DNA of 24,152 nucleotides, from contig CAYSDH010000054.1 of assembly GCA_964429805.1 (NCBI GenBank), forward strand, positions 1 to 24,152. Reading direction: 5' to 3'. Both the position numbers and the translations under genes were made by a program. A model generated the notes under the pieces. That model had not been told where the DNA came from. It saw only the letters and a program-made list of their open reading frames with translations, and did no database searches. This DNA comes from CAYSDH01 sp964429805. Its GTDB lineage: Bacteria > Bacteroidota > Bacteroidia > Flavobacteriales_D > JABDKJ01. Positions 1-8,428 of this stretch are shown in pieces. Numbering within the stretch: position 1 is the first letter of the stretch; each line of letters begins with the position of its first letter.

Positions 1-39
1 CTTTCACATAATGTATAGCAAGAAAAGTGCTTCCGAATT

Positions 40-1068
40 TTAGAGGCGCTTGTGAATGAGACCACACATCTCTCTGATTTTGTTGACAAACTTGGCTTCG
101 GCAGACCGCTTGCTTAAAGTAATGTCAGTTAGCATAAATGTGAAATTAACTGCCTGAGATTCGCGAATACGGGCTTCTACTTCTTTAGTCAGACAAGAAG
201 CCACTAGTACAGTCTGTGCCTTAGGATATGCTTGCTTGATATTATCGAAGGACTTGAACATTGCTCCAAGTCTTTCTAAGGCCCCAGCAGGGTCAATTCC
301 AGCTTTGACCTCAATACCTCCTGTGACGTCACCAGATGGTGATAAAATTGTTCCATCCGGTTCAGATCGAAAGACTATAGAATAGCTATTCTTTAAAAAA
401 ATAGACCGTAGTTCATCGATTTTGTCTAATTGCTCAAAGTCGGTGAATTCAATTCTTTCATCGTTTTTCATGATAAAGTATGTGACTTCATTATTTTTTA
501 GTAACGCCTTAACAAGAATCTCCTTTACAACTCTTTCTCCTTCATCACCAATCTTGTTTCTCCATGAACCGTCAATAGTAGTTCCAGCTGTGCTATAAAC
601 CATCGCTTTAAGGCATTCGTCTTTATACCAACCATTAATTGATAAAACTGATGAGATAAACTCGTTTAATTTTTGAACGGTTCCAGGAATACGGCTTTCC
701 GGTATATCCTTATCTTCTTCCTCAATACCTTTAAGGTTACTGATTCCTACCAGTTTCATCAACCCCTTTTGCGGGAGCATAGCAAGACACCTGTAATATT
801 TGATAAGACTTGGGTAAGTCCTTAAAAATGTTGGATGAACAAACAACCTTCCTGGCAAAACACCCTGAGTCTTGGCTATGTCCCATGCCTCTTTACTAAT
901 TCCCAAAGAGGAATAATCATCCCAATTCAAATCATCTTTAAGTTTTGTAGCTGCTTTCTTAACCCTCCCATCAATTCCTACATAATCCAGATCGTTGAGC
1001 TTCCTAAAGAAGAAAGTCGATTTTAACAGATAACTCTCTTCCTCTATTTCCTTTGGTACTTTGGCCAT
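40..1068 (-). CDS. Type II restriction endonuclease, PD-(D/E)XK fold, XcyI-like
   Basis: Likely the cleaving partner of the adjacent split cytosine methyltransferase. The 342-aa protein carries a textbook PD-(D/E)XK active site: P237-D238 in the EPDG segment, then E253-V-K255 in GGIEVKAG, followed by DPAGALERLGAMFKSF (259-274). By memory this last block resembles the XcyI-type endonucleases (CCCGGG cutters). That family call is recognition without a search, and AvaI/BsoBI-type enzymes are the alternative. The ATG lies 2 nt after the TAG stop of the methyltransferase beta subunit, so translation is probably coupled and the order is M-alpha, M-beta, R. No Shine-Dalgarno is visible. The region looks more AT-rich than the genes further along, fitting a horizontally acquired cassette. 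The gene appears intact, with its TAA stop at 40-42; what follows it is outside the window. Confidence 0.75.
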   Translation of the reverse strand: MAKVPKEIEEESYLLKSTFFFRKLNDLDYVGIDGRVKKAATKLKDDLNWDDYSSLGISKEAWDIAKTQGVLPGRLFVHPTFLRTYPSLIKYYRCLAMLPQKGLMKLVGISNLKGIEEEDKDIPESRIPGTVQKLNEFISSVLSINGWYKDECLKAMVYSTAGTTIDGSWRNKIGDEGERVVKEILVKALLKNNEVTYFIMKNDERIEFTDFEQLDKIDELRSIFLKNSYSIVFRSEPDGTILSPSGDVTGGIEVKAGIDPAGALERLGAMFKSFDNIKQAYPKAQTVLVASCLTKEVEARIRESQAVNFTFMLTDITLSKRSAEAKFVNKIREMCGLIHKRL

Positions 1069-1070
1069 AG

Positions 1071-1460
1071 CTAATCGAACAACTGATTCAGTACTTCACG
1101 GCCTATAGCTTCTGCTAAAACTGGCGGAACGGCATTTCCAACTTGACCGAACTGAGTCATATTCGTCTTGCGCTTACTACTATATGAATCAAGCCTTGTT
1201 CCTTTAAACTCCCAGGATTTTGGAAAAGTCTGCAAGCACGCTAGTTCCCGAACTGTGAGCATTCTATCTTTATAGGGATGAATGAAGTCTCTGTACCCAC
1301 TTCTTGTGACTGTTGGTGAAGGCTTGTTAGGACGAAGCCTGCGATAAGTTGACCCAAAAGTCTTTTGTATGTCACTCAGTTTAGAGCCGATGGGTACTAA
1401 TCGAATCTTCTCCAAAGTCGAAGGAGAATGTGCGGTCATTTGATGGTTCTTAATAGCCAT
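1071..1460 (-). CDS. DNA cytosine-5 methyltransferase, beta subunit / C-terminal part (motifs IX-X)
   Basis: Second part of a split m5C DNA methyltransferase, 129 aa from the ATG at 1460. It holds the motif IX region (PNKPSPTVTRSGYRDF, about residues 44-59, then MLTVRELACLQTFP) and motif X (QVGNAVPP, about 106-113), which complete the S-adenosylmethionine pocket and the fold. It has no PC or ENV motif of its own, so it cannot act alone. The frame is open further upstream (to 1547), but residues encoded there do not look like methyltransferase. The ATG at 1460 falls 8 nt before the TAA that ends the alpha ORF, giving an 11-nt overlap suited to termination-reinitiation. The break lies in the variable target-recognition region. 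A recent +1 frameshift in a once single gene is the alternative. Confidence 0.85.
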   Translation of the reverse strand: MAIKNHQMTAHSPSTLEKIRLVPIGSKLSDIQKTFGSTYRRLRPNKPSPTVTRSGYRDFIHPYKDRMLTVRELACLQTFPKSWEFKGTRLDSYSSKRKTNMTQFGQVGNAVPPVLAEAIGREVLNQLFD

Positions 1461-2193
1461 GATTAACAATTCTTTCCTTAATAGTTTTTGAAATTCGCTT
1501 TGCTGTCTCTGAAGGTTCATCAGCATCCGGCAATGATCCAATAGCATCTTCTACTGATCGATATGGTTTGATTTTGTTGCCGTTAACCAAGTTAATGTTT
1601 TTCAATCCGTGCGTTGGCTTCGGAAATTCAAATTTTTTGCCAACTCTATTTCCAACTAGAATAACTCTTTCTCTGAATTGAGGCGCCCCATAATCGGCAG
1701 CATTTAAAACTCTAAAAGAAACATTGTATCGATACTCCTTGCCTTTGAATAACACAGGGTCCTTTAATTCATCCATAATTGCATCCATAGCTCTTCCACC
1801 ATCCCAATTCATCATTCCCTTTACATTCTCCATTATAAAACCGACAGGCAAACATTCTCTAACTACACGAATAAACTCAAGCACAAGCATCCCTCTCTCA
1901 TCATCCATGCCCAGTCTTTTTCCTGCAAGACTGAAAGACTGGCAAGGAGGGCCACCTATTACAAGTGCGGCTTCTAGTCTCTTCAAACCTGCCGCCTTAA
2001 GCATTCGATTTGTAGGAATTTTACAGATATCTCCCTCAAGTACAGGGGTGCTAGGAAAGTTGCAACGCAAAGTATCGCAACATGAAGAGTCCATCTCAAC
2101 AAGGACGGCCGTCTTAAATCCAGCTTTTTCAATCCCAATATCGAACCCTCCGGCCCCTGAGAACAAACTAATTACCTTCTTTGCCATATACAT
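1450..2193 (-). CDS. DNA cytosine-5 methyltransferase, alpha subunit / N-terminal part (motifs I-VIII)
   Basis: Catalytic part of the m5C methyltransferase, 247 aa. Motifs in order: I, SLFSGAGGFDIGIEKAGF (9-26), AdoMet binding; IV, GGPPCQSFSLAG (80-91), with catalytic Cys84; VI, MENVKGM (121-127), with the ENV glutamate; VIII, QFRERVILVGNR (172-183). It stops after NHGY, before motifs IX and X, which are encoded in the overlapping ORF at 1071-1460. Expected product: methylation of a cytosine in the site cut by the neighbouring endonuclease, protecting the host. Two starts are possible, ATG 2193 or ATG 2187 (MAKKVISLF), the second being the more usual beginning for this family. It is the first gene of the cassette; no clear consensus promoter was found in front of it. 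Confidence 0.9.
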   Translation of the reverse strand: MYMAKKVISLFSGAGGFDIGIEKAGFKTAVLVEMDSSCCDTLRCNFPSTPVLEGDICKIPTNRMLKAAGLKRLEAALVIGGPPCQSFSLAGKRLGMDDERGMLVLEFIRVVRECLPVGFIMENVKGMMNWDGGRAMDAIMDELKDPVLFKGKEYRYNVSFRVLNAADYGAPQFRERVILVGNRVGKKFEFPKPTHGLKNINLVNGNKIKPYRSVEDAIGSLPDADEPSETAKRISKTIKERIVNHGY

Positions 2194-2497
2194 TTTTATA
2201 ATGAGGAAAGATAGCAGTCTGGGCTATTTAACGAACCTTGAACGACTTTGACTTTTAAACAGGACTCAAGCTAATCTAAGCGTTTAAGTATTTGGAGAAT
2301 TAAAAATGACAAGACTAAGTAAATCAGAATCCTAGCTCCCGTGAAGCCACTCTCTCAAAAAGGCCTATCCGATTTACGTGCCATACGCCTGTTCCATTAG
2401 ATAAAGTCAAACTCAATTCCAACTCTTCAATCCTATTCCTTCTGTACTGAACCTCATATCAGAAGAAGACTTACACAGCACCTCCACCCTTCCCCTG
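2194..2497. other. Intergenic stretch, no gene recognised
   Basis: About 300 bases between the methyltransferase start and the zinc-ribbon gene. I see no credible ORF, tRNA, strong terminator hairpin or exact TAnnTTTG box in either orientation. The promoter of the restriction-modification cassette must lie here or further upstream. The stretch is also a candidate boundary of the acquired cassette, but no flanking direct repeat was detected by eye. Confidence 0.5.
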
Positions 2498-2683
2498 TCA
2501 CTCATCCTGAGTATCAGAGCTGGGTTTAAAGTCTAAGCCACACTCAAAGCAATGAGCGACCTTAGACATAAAGGGAAGTGGAAATCCGAGAAGCAGAAAT
2601 GAAATGGCAAAAGCACGCTGACTCAAGCGGGGCTCAGACACGTTGTCTGACTTACAATCTGGACAGTAGATGGGCGGCTTCAT
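2498..2683 (-). CDS. Small zinc-ribbon-like protein
   Basis: A 61-aa protein with two CxxC knuckles, C7-P-D-C10 and C45-F-E-C48, spaced as in a treble-clef/zinc-ribbon fold. The stretch between them (about 24-39, AFAISFLLLGFPLPFM) is hydrophobic and could be a short membrane hairpin. It probably binds one zinc or iron ion through the four cysteines; no catalytic residues are visible. It follows the DUF2007 gene on the same strand with a gap of about 50 nt, and DUF2007 proteins and small zinc ribbons are plausible partners, but the function is unknown. The short length gives limited statistical support; the paired cysteine motifs are the main reason to call it. Confidence 0.7.
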   Translation of the reverse strand: MKPPIYCPDCKSDNVSEPRLSQRAFAISFLLLGFPLPFMSKVAHCFECGLDFKPSSDTQDE

Positions 2684-2735
2684 TTATTTGAATAGGTCAA
2701 AGGGCGCTTTAAAACCGTGCGCTAATCTCAAGGCG

Positions 2736-3092
2736 TTAGGCTTTAATAAACAAAGTAATCACTATAACGACTGCGATCAATAGAAGGAAAAACGCCACCA
2801 TCTTAATAGCCTTAATATTTTTTGGGTCACCCAAGTAAAGTTCTACTGCAGAAGGCATGTGCTCCTCTCCTGTCATAAAACCTGCTTCTACGAGTAAGTC
2901 TTTAGCCACTTGCAAGTCAGATTGGTGCACGAGAATCTTTATACCACCGATGGCATTAGAGATAAAATTATAGGTCTGAACGGTGAACTCATCTACGGTT
3001 TGGCACTCTATACCTTGAGACTCTAACAGACTCCTTGCAATAGCCATTTGAGATGGTTCGGTAAAGGAAGTGAGTATTACAAAATCTTTCAT
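2736..3092 (-). CDS. DUF2007-domain protein with C-terminal membrane anchor
   Basis: 118 aa from the ATG at 3092 (MKDFVILTSFTEPSQMAIARSLL). The frame stays open upstream into the amine oxidase gene, but this ATG lies 13 nt after that gene's stop and starts exactly where the domain begins. Residues 1-75 have the pattern of the DUF2007 'putative signal transducing' domain: a ferredoxin-like beta-alpha-beta unit around SLLESQGIECQ and GGIKILVHQSDLQVAKDLL. Residues 97-116 (KMVAFFLLLIAVVIVITLFI) form one transmembrane helix, placing the domain at the inner membrane, probably facing the cytoplasm. No enzyme activity is known for the family. It is probably co-transcribed with the amine oxidase upstream and the zinc ribbon downstream. 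Confidence 0.8.
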   Translation of the reverse strand: MKDFVILTSFTEPSQMAIARSLLESQGIECQTVDEFTVQTYNFISNAIGGIKILVHQSDLQVAKDLLVEAGFMTGEEHMPSAVELYLGDPKNIKAIKMVAFFLLLIAVVIVITLFIKA

Positions 3093-3105
3093 TCTCGCTG
3101 TGTCT

Positions 3106-4464
3106 TTAATTAAATAGCGGCCTCTTAAGTCGCAGCAATTCTGCCACATTCTTGGCCTGCATCAGTCCCGTCTCTACGGCACCATGCACCGTCTGATGAT
3201 GCCCATTTAGATTCATGGCCTCTCCTGCAAAAAACACTTTGTCTTCAAGAGACTGAGCCGCAATGACACGGGCATTACCGATGCCAATTTTGCTATACGA
3301 ATAAGCGCCTTTGATAAAAGGATGCTTTGTCCAATCAATGACATGAGCGTCTACAAAGGCCTTACTGGCTTGGCCACTATACATCTCATCAAGTTCAGCC
3401 AAAAGCGCTTGGGTGATTTCCTTGTCAGAGTACAATGAGCTTAAATACGCGGCCTGATTTCCCATCACAAAAGCCATTAAAATGTTATCCTCTCCTTTCT
3501 TACCAATAGTCTCATCCGCATAAGCCGCGCAGATAGCACCACCGTATATATTCTCATGATAAAATTTCTCTTTGAACTTCAAAAACACTTTCATGCCTGG
3601 TCCCATTCCTATCTTACGAAAGGCAGTTCTCTTTTCAGACGGAAGTGCCGGACTAAAGGATATGTCTTCATCTTGAAGGACCGTAATCGGCACTGTCACG
3701 ATGACTTTATCAGCAGTGTATCGCTTGCCCGTTGTGTCTCTAAGCTCAATTTTATCTGCCTGGTAATCAATGTCCTTGACTGCCGTATTGAGCTTAATCG
3801 CACTCTTCACCTTTACGGCAATTGACTCATTGATGAAATCGAAATAGGTCTTTCTGAATTTGTAATCCTTATTCCCAGAGTTCCAGTTTTCCTCTTCTAT
3901 GGCATTCCACTTCACAGAAAGTTGTGAAGCATCAGCGCCCTGATCACCCGCCATCTGCTCGATGATGTACTTATAATCATCACTCAGATTTTCTTTGTCT
4001 AACATTTCAGCATAGGACATGTCTGGCTCTGCACGGTTGCGCTTGACGATGTTTTTTAAATCACTTGGTAATTTTTTGTGCAGCGCATTTCTATACCAGA
4101 ACCGCTCTTTTGACTTGTCTTTGGTGACTTTGGTTTTAGATTTCTTTAGGCTCTTTTTTAAAAGCGACTTTTTACCATGCAGCCACTGCGCCCCAGTGTC
4201 TAAAGGAAAGTCAGCAAAACCGTCAAGCTGACCGAGTCGACCTCCATAGGTGGATGAGGCTTCCAAAATCAAAAAATCTATCCCCTTTTTACTTAAGGTC
4301 TTTCCTGCCTGAAGGCCAGCTGCGCCAGCCCCTATGATGATGACTTCTGTACTATGTGGACTCTCGCTACTCACTTGTCTTTTACTGAAGGCCGTCACTT
4401 TTGAGCTCACTAGAAATGAACTACAAGCCAACACCAAACGCTTTATAAATCCATGTCGATTCAT
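3106..4464 (-). CDS. Flavin-dependent amine oxidase (monoamine-oxidase family), exported-looking
   Basis: 452-aa FAD oxidoreductase. The N-terminal dinucleotide-binding motif is IIIGAGAAGLQAG (42-54), with the ribose-binding acid E68 (LILEAS) and the family's GGR (74-76) and GAQWLHG (91-97). The C-terminal FAD segment is VFFAGEAMNLNGHHQTVHGAVETGLMQA. It should oxidise an amine to an imine or aldehyde with O2 as acceptor; the substrate cannot be read from sequence. The N-terminus, MNRHGFIKRLVLACSSFLVSS, looks like a Tat signal in which the second arginine of the twin pair is His (NRRGFIKRL would be usual). Folded FAD proteins generally need Tat for export, so either export is impaired or the leader works in another way. 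The gene follows the TonB receptor after an 82-nt gap and is followed 13 nt later by the DUF2007 gene. Confidence 0.9.
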   Translation of the reverse strand: MNRHGFIKRLVLACSSFLVSSKVTAFSKRQVSSESPHSTEVIIIGAGAAGLQAGKTLSKKGIDFLILEASSTYGGRLGQLDGFADFPLDTGAQWLHGKKSLLKKSLKKSKTKVTKDKSKERFWYRNALHKKLPSDLKNIVKRNRAEPDMSYAEMLDKENLSDDYKYIIEQMAGDQGADASQLSVKWNAIEEENWNSGNKDYKFRKTYFDFINESIAVKVKSAIKLNTAVKDIDYQADKIELRDTTGKRYTADKVIVTVPITVLQDEDISFSPALPSEKRTAFRKIGMGPGMKVFLKFKEKFYHENIYGGAICAAYADETIGKKGEDNILMAFVMGNQAAYLSSLYSDKEITQALLAELDEMYSGQASKAFVDAHVIDWTKHPFIKGAYSYSKIGIGNARVIAAQSLEDKVFFAGEAMNLNGHHQTVHGAVETGLMQAKNVAELLRLKRPLFN

Positions 4465-4546
4465 TGTTTTTTTAAACTACAATTTTGATGTGTAGCCCCA
4501 AGCATACATAGTTAGCACTTTATTTGCGAAAGAGGTGTAGCGCGCC

Positions 4547-7042
4547 TTAGTTCTTGCTGTACCTTGGGTCAAAGCTCCATCGAATGCCCAAGTGAACACT
4601 GCGACCGTCACTCGGAATAATACCCGGACCAGGGTAACCACTCGCTCTGCGGGTGAAGTAATGAGCGTTTAGTAGATTGTTACAGTTAAACGAAAACCTC
4701 AAAGATTTGAGCGCATAGGTCATGCCCAAGTCGAGCACCTGATAGGCAGGAATTAGACCGTCAACAGCATTGGGAGTGGATGGAAAATCAGGGTTAGCAC
4801 CCACGTTAGTGGCATCTGAAAACTGATCAGAAACGCGGCTATACTGAGCCGAAAAATTAAGAGCCGAAAAAGACATTTTCAGTCCTGTACGCAGTGTGAA
4901 ATCTGGCACTAACTCGACCTGCTTTCCGTCAAAGGCCGCAATCTCAGAGTCAATATATTCTGCATCAATAAAGGAGGCGTTTATAAACACATTGGCCCGA
5001 TTCTCTGTGCTATTACTAAACAGTACGTCACTAAGATCTTGGTCGGCTAAAAACTCGAGGCCTAACGTGCGCGCATCAGATACGTTGGTTCTATATCTAA
5101 TGGATCGGTTTAGCGCATCGGTTGCAAAGTACTCTCCTATACGGTCGTTATAGAGCAAAGCGAAGGCGCTAAAATCTACACGAAGATGGTCAGTCAACGC
5201 ACCACGGATGCCCAAGTCAAGGTTATACCCACGCTCATCTCTAATGTCTGGATCAATCACCAGAGAGGTGTTGCGCACCTGAATATCAGTGAAATTAATG
5301 GCCCTGTAATTTTGAACAAGATTGACATACAACTCCTGAGTCTTCCACTTATAACTCGCCCCAATACCTGCCAGTACAAAGGCTCTCGTATTTCTGCGTT
5401 GGTCAAGCAAGAGTGTGTCTTCTAAAACATTACCCGCAGCATCACGCACTATGTTTCTGAAGTTTCCGTCAGACTGCGTGTCGATATACTCGTAACGTAG
5501 GCCAGGTGTAATCGAGAGTCGTTTGGTGATCGGAACCAGACTCTGAACGAAGAAGGCCAGGTTGTGATTAGGAAAATCGTAGTCAGAAAAATCTTGGGCC
5601 AGCTCAGCGTTGAAGTTAAAGTCTGCCGCATCGCCATCACTGGCTTGTCCCTGCCTGGTGCGATTTTGACCTTTGTACACTCTAAAACCAGTGCTGGTTA
5701 TCAGGTAACCGTGCTTTAGGGATTTACGATGCAAGAGTCGTGTCTCATTGCCCAGATTATCAAAGGCGCCATCAATAAGATCGCGAGACTCTAGTGGGTC
5801 TTGTCGTTGTGTCTGACCAAGAAAACCCAATGCCTGACGCGAGGCATGAAGCATAAAGGTCTTGCTCTCTACATGTACCCGTGCATGGGGTTGAAAATTT
5901 AGATTCAACGAAGCAATGTTCCAGTCTACTTTAAACCAATTTCTGAAGCGCTTAGTCAATCGAGGGTTGGCATTAAACTCCTCGTCAGTCAGCCCACCGG
6001 CTTGCTGAGCCAAGTAAGACATGTGAGTCAGATCAAGCGATGCCGACCACTTTTCGCTGAAGCGATGCTCGGCAGAAACATAGGCCGAGTGCACCTTATA
6101 ATCTGAGCGAGCGCGCCAGCCCTCTCCCCCTTTGTATTGATAAAACGCATAGACAGCAGTCTTGTTTTTTCGACTAGCTATACTGACAAAACTCGTGCTT
6201 GAGGCCAAAGGCTGAGTGATGCTATCAGCAAGGCCAAAAGTGCCCAGACTTTGATCCACCACAATGGCCGTGCTATCTGTCAGCGGGGCTCTCTTCATGT
6301 GGAAGTTGAGCAAACCACCAAACTGAGTGCCGTACTGCAGTCCGGCTGCGCCTCTGACTATCTCGATGCGCTCCACTCCTTGCAAGGCTGGCGTGTAGTA
6401 GTTTTCTGGATAACCCAAGGCATCAGCGCTGATATCATGCAGGTTTTGACGGACATTAAAATTACTAGTGCGATTAGGACTTAGCCCGCGCGCGCCAATG
6501 CCGAGTTGTATCCCTGCGCCATCATTCTCCCAAATGTTGAGTCCAGCAATACGATTATAAACTTGCCTGCTGTTGTTGGTGCTCAGGTTAGCGGTCAGGT
6601 TATCAAGTGTGATTACTTCACTCTTCATACCTCTGTATATGCCCGTGCCACGCACTGAGGGCATCGGTTCTAATTCAATTTTATTCTCCTTTGACTTTAC
6701 GGTCACCTCAGAGAGATTAATATTTAGCCGACTCATTACGTAATGCCTATTCAGGGTCAGCGCATTCGGATTGATGGGCAACACGAGGGATTTGAATCCT
6801 TGTTTGAGAAAGCTGATTGTCTTCACGTCTCCGCGAATGGACTCTATAGAAAATCTCCCTTTTGAGTCTGTCTCATCACTCAGGTCAATACGCTCGCCAA
6901 TTACCACGAGTACACCGCTGAGTGGTTTTCCGCTGGCAGAATCAGCGACAGTGCCTGTAAAATCAAATTCTTGAGCGAGACCAATCGCACTGTAACACAG
7001 CGCAAAAAACAAAGTGACCATATGTCTCAGGTGATTGCCCAT
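4547..7042 (-). CDS. TonB-dependent outer-membrane receptor, FecA-like
   Basis: 831-aa energised importer in the outer membrane. Signal peptide 1-23 ends at GLAQ. A carboxypeptidase-regulatory-like beta-sandwich (about 25-110, FTGTVADSASGKPLSGVLVVIG) is typical of Bacteroidota receptors. A plug follows at about 130-252, with VERIEIVRGAAGLQYGTQFGG (223-243), then a 22-strand-type barrel to the end. The C-terminal GPGIIPSDGRSVHLGIRWSF resembles ferric-citrate/siderophore receptors (FecA type). The substrate is probably a ferric chelate, by family and by context with an imelysin-like protein and a candidate iron-type operator. Its ATG overlaps the upstream HTTM stop by one base (TAATG), which fixes this start and implies translational coupling. 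Last gene of the DUF4856-imelysin-HTTM-receptor operon. Confidence 0.92.
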   Translation of the reverse strand: MGNHLRHMVTLFFALCYSAIGLAQEFDFTGTVADSASGKPLSGVLVVIGERIDLSDETDSKGRFSIESIRGDVKTISFLKQGFKSLVLPINPNALTLNRHYVMSRLNINLSEVTVKSKENKIELEPMPSVRGTGIYRGMKSEVITLDNLTANLSTNNSRQVYNRIAGLNIWENDGAGIQLGIGARGLSPNRTSNFNVRQNLHDISADALGYPENYYTPALQGVERIEIVRGAAGLQYGTQFGGLLNFHMKRAPLTDSTAIVVDQSLGTFGLADSITQPLASSTSFVSIASRKNKTAVYAFYQYKGGEGWRARSDYKVHSAYVSAEHRFSEKWSASLDLTHMSYLAQQAGGLTDEEFNANPRLTKRFRNWFKVDWNIASLNLNFQPHARVHVESKTFMLHASRQALGFLGQTQRQDPLESRDLIDGAFDNLGNETRLLHRKSLKHGYLITSTGFRVYKGQNRTRQGQASDGDAADFNFNAELAQDFSDYDFPNHNLAFFVQSLVPITKRLSITPGLRYEYIDTQSDGNFRNIVRDAAGNVLEDTLLLDQRRNTRAFVLAGIGASYKWKTQELYVNLVQNYRAINFTDIQVRNTSLVIDPDIRDERGYNLDLGIRGALTDHLRVDFSAFALLYNDRIGEYFATDALNRSIRYRTNVSDARTLGLEFLADQDLSDVLFSNSTENRANVFINASFIDAEYIDSEIAAFDGKQVELVPDFTLRTGLKMSFSALNFSAQYSRVSDQFSDATNVGANPDFPSTPNAVDGLIPAYQVLDLGMTYALKSLRFSFNCNNLLNAHYFTRRASGYPGPGIIPSDGRSVHLGIRWSFDPRYSKN

Positions 7043-8424
7043 TACTGTCTCACCTGCGCTTTCAGGTTCACTAATTGGCTGGCCGTCACTACCGAATCAA
7101 AAGGTAAGATCCAGTCCTTATTTGCCCAGCCCTCTTTTACTTTTGACAGGTCGCAGAAGGGATCAATAAACAGTCGTGACCCGCGACCATTAAGGCTCAC
7201 CCACGCCTCTACCCTCACCTCAGGATTAGCGATGCCTTCTTGTTGATAATGCGCATCAATCAGTTGGGCAAATTGTAAAATCATATCAGGTTGAGTGCTC
7301 ATTTGCTTTTCTTGATTGGCCGTCAAAAAGAGTCGATTATCCACCTCTATCTCACCTTTCTGAAGAGGATCTTTGACATAAAAAAAGCAGTGTCCAGCCT
7401 TCTCCATCAACATCACTCGCCATGAAAAACGATAGCCCTGCTCATGCCACTGAACCGGACCAGGATAAGCCAAGCTGCGCAGTGGAAAAATGAAGACCAG
7501 AAAAAACGTGATGACCAATGCCGACACGCTGAGCTTTTTTAAAACGGGGCCAGCATGGTACACCTTCTTTTGTGCAGACTCGAGAAATAAGTGCCACCGT
7601 CCGCCCAGCGTGAGGATGCACTCATGAATGGATGCGGGAAAGAAAATCAAGGACACAGAGATCATGACATAAGGAAACATGCCTATCTGAAATAACATGG
7701 CTGTAAATACATGAAAGAGAAGCACCGATGCGTAGGCCCATTTTCTGGTTCGCGTGAAAAAAAGTAAAAAGGGTATGCTCAAATCATAAAGCGCACCAGA
7801 CCAACTAAACAGGTATGCCAGCCAGGTCTCATCCATAAGCGGACCGATAAGCGGAAGCGAAGAATGCGCAGGTAGCCAGATGCGCATGGGCAGCGCCTCT
7901 AGAAGCCAATCAGCGTGCAGCTTGGCCAGTCCAGCCATGAAGTACAAGCCTCCGATTAGCAGTTTGATGCTGAGTATATTCCAGCCTTTTACAAGCGTGC
8001 ATTCTTTTACTCTACCCCTCTTTACATCGAGCGAAAAGGCGCGATTGGCAGGCAGAAAAATCATAAGAAAAGCCAGGAGACTGATGAAGTAATAGTGGTT
8101 TAGATAATTGGCTTTATCAAGCAGCTCCAAATACACGAATGTGATGAAGAACACAGTAGCGCTCCAGCGATAAAAGGCGCCCAGCATGATGCCGACAGTG
8201 GCAAAAAGGCATATGAAAAACACGATCCAAACCGCTGCTGATGATGGTCGTGGCAGGAAATCAAATCCGTAATAAGAGAAGAGAAAAGAGGGGTCAATGT
8301 ACAGTTGCTGCACCCAATCGTGACTTGCAAACCGAAGTAGACTGATAAGCATCAGGAGACCAAACACCACTCTGAAAAACACCAGTGGGCTGATGGATGT
8401 CAGTCCGTTGATATGCGCTTTCAT
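7042..8424 (-). CDS. HTTM-domain membrane protein, vitamin-K-dependent gamma-carboxylase-like
   Basis: 460-aa multi-pass inner-membrane protein of the HTTM family, related to vertebrate vitamin-K-dependent gamma-glutamyl carboxylase. Family signatures: LDKANYLNHYYFISLLAFLM (about 102-121 of this form), then AGLAKLHADWL (164-174), which lines up with the human segment carrying the catalytic-base lysine (GVKKLDADW), so K168 may be its equivalent. FSWRVMLMEKAGHCFFYVKD begins the soluble C-terminal part. The role in bacteria is unknown; carboxylation or another modification of a partner protein is possible. The frame also has a GTG at 8436 overlapping the imelysin stop. I prefer the ATG at 8424, just after that stop (TGA at 8431-8429). 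The 3' end overlaps the receptor by one base. Confidence 0.85.
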   Translation of the reverse strand: MKAHINGLTSISPLVFFRVVFGLLMLISLLRFASHDWVQQLYIDPSFLFSYYGFDFLPRPSSAAVWIVFFICLFATVGIMLGAFYRWSATVFFITFVYLELLDKANYLNHYYFISLLAFLMIFLPANRAFSLDVKRGRVKECTLVKGWNILSIKLLIGGLYFMAGLAKLHADWLLEALPMRIWLPAHSSLPLIGPLMDETWLAYLFSWSGALYDLSIPFLLFFTRTRKWAYASVLLFHVFTAMLFQIGMFPYVMISVSLIFFPASIHECILTLGGRWHLFLESAQKKVYHAGPVLKKLSVSALVITFFLVFIFPLRSLAYPGPVQWHEQGYRFSWRVMLMEKAGHCFFYVKDPLQKGEIEVDNRLFLTANQEKQMSTQPDMILQFAQLIDAHYQQEGIANPEVRVEAWVSLNGRGSRLFIDPFCDLSKVKEGWANKDWILPFDSVVTASQLVNLKAQVRQ

Positions 8425-8428
8425 GGTC

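Noticed and set aside
1450..1460. Methyltransferase split as a pure sequencing error
   Set aside because: Not fully excluded, but the well-placed beta ATG overlapping the alpha stop and the known two-ORF M.AquI arrangement make a natural split at least as likely.
1724..2251. 175-aa plus-strand ORF
   Set aside because: Lies opposite the methyltransferase alpha gene, whose motifs I, IV, VI and VIII are intact; the plus-strand translation has no recognisable domain.
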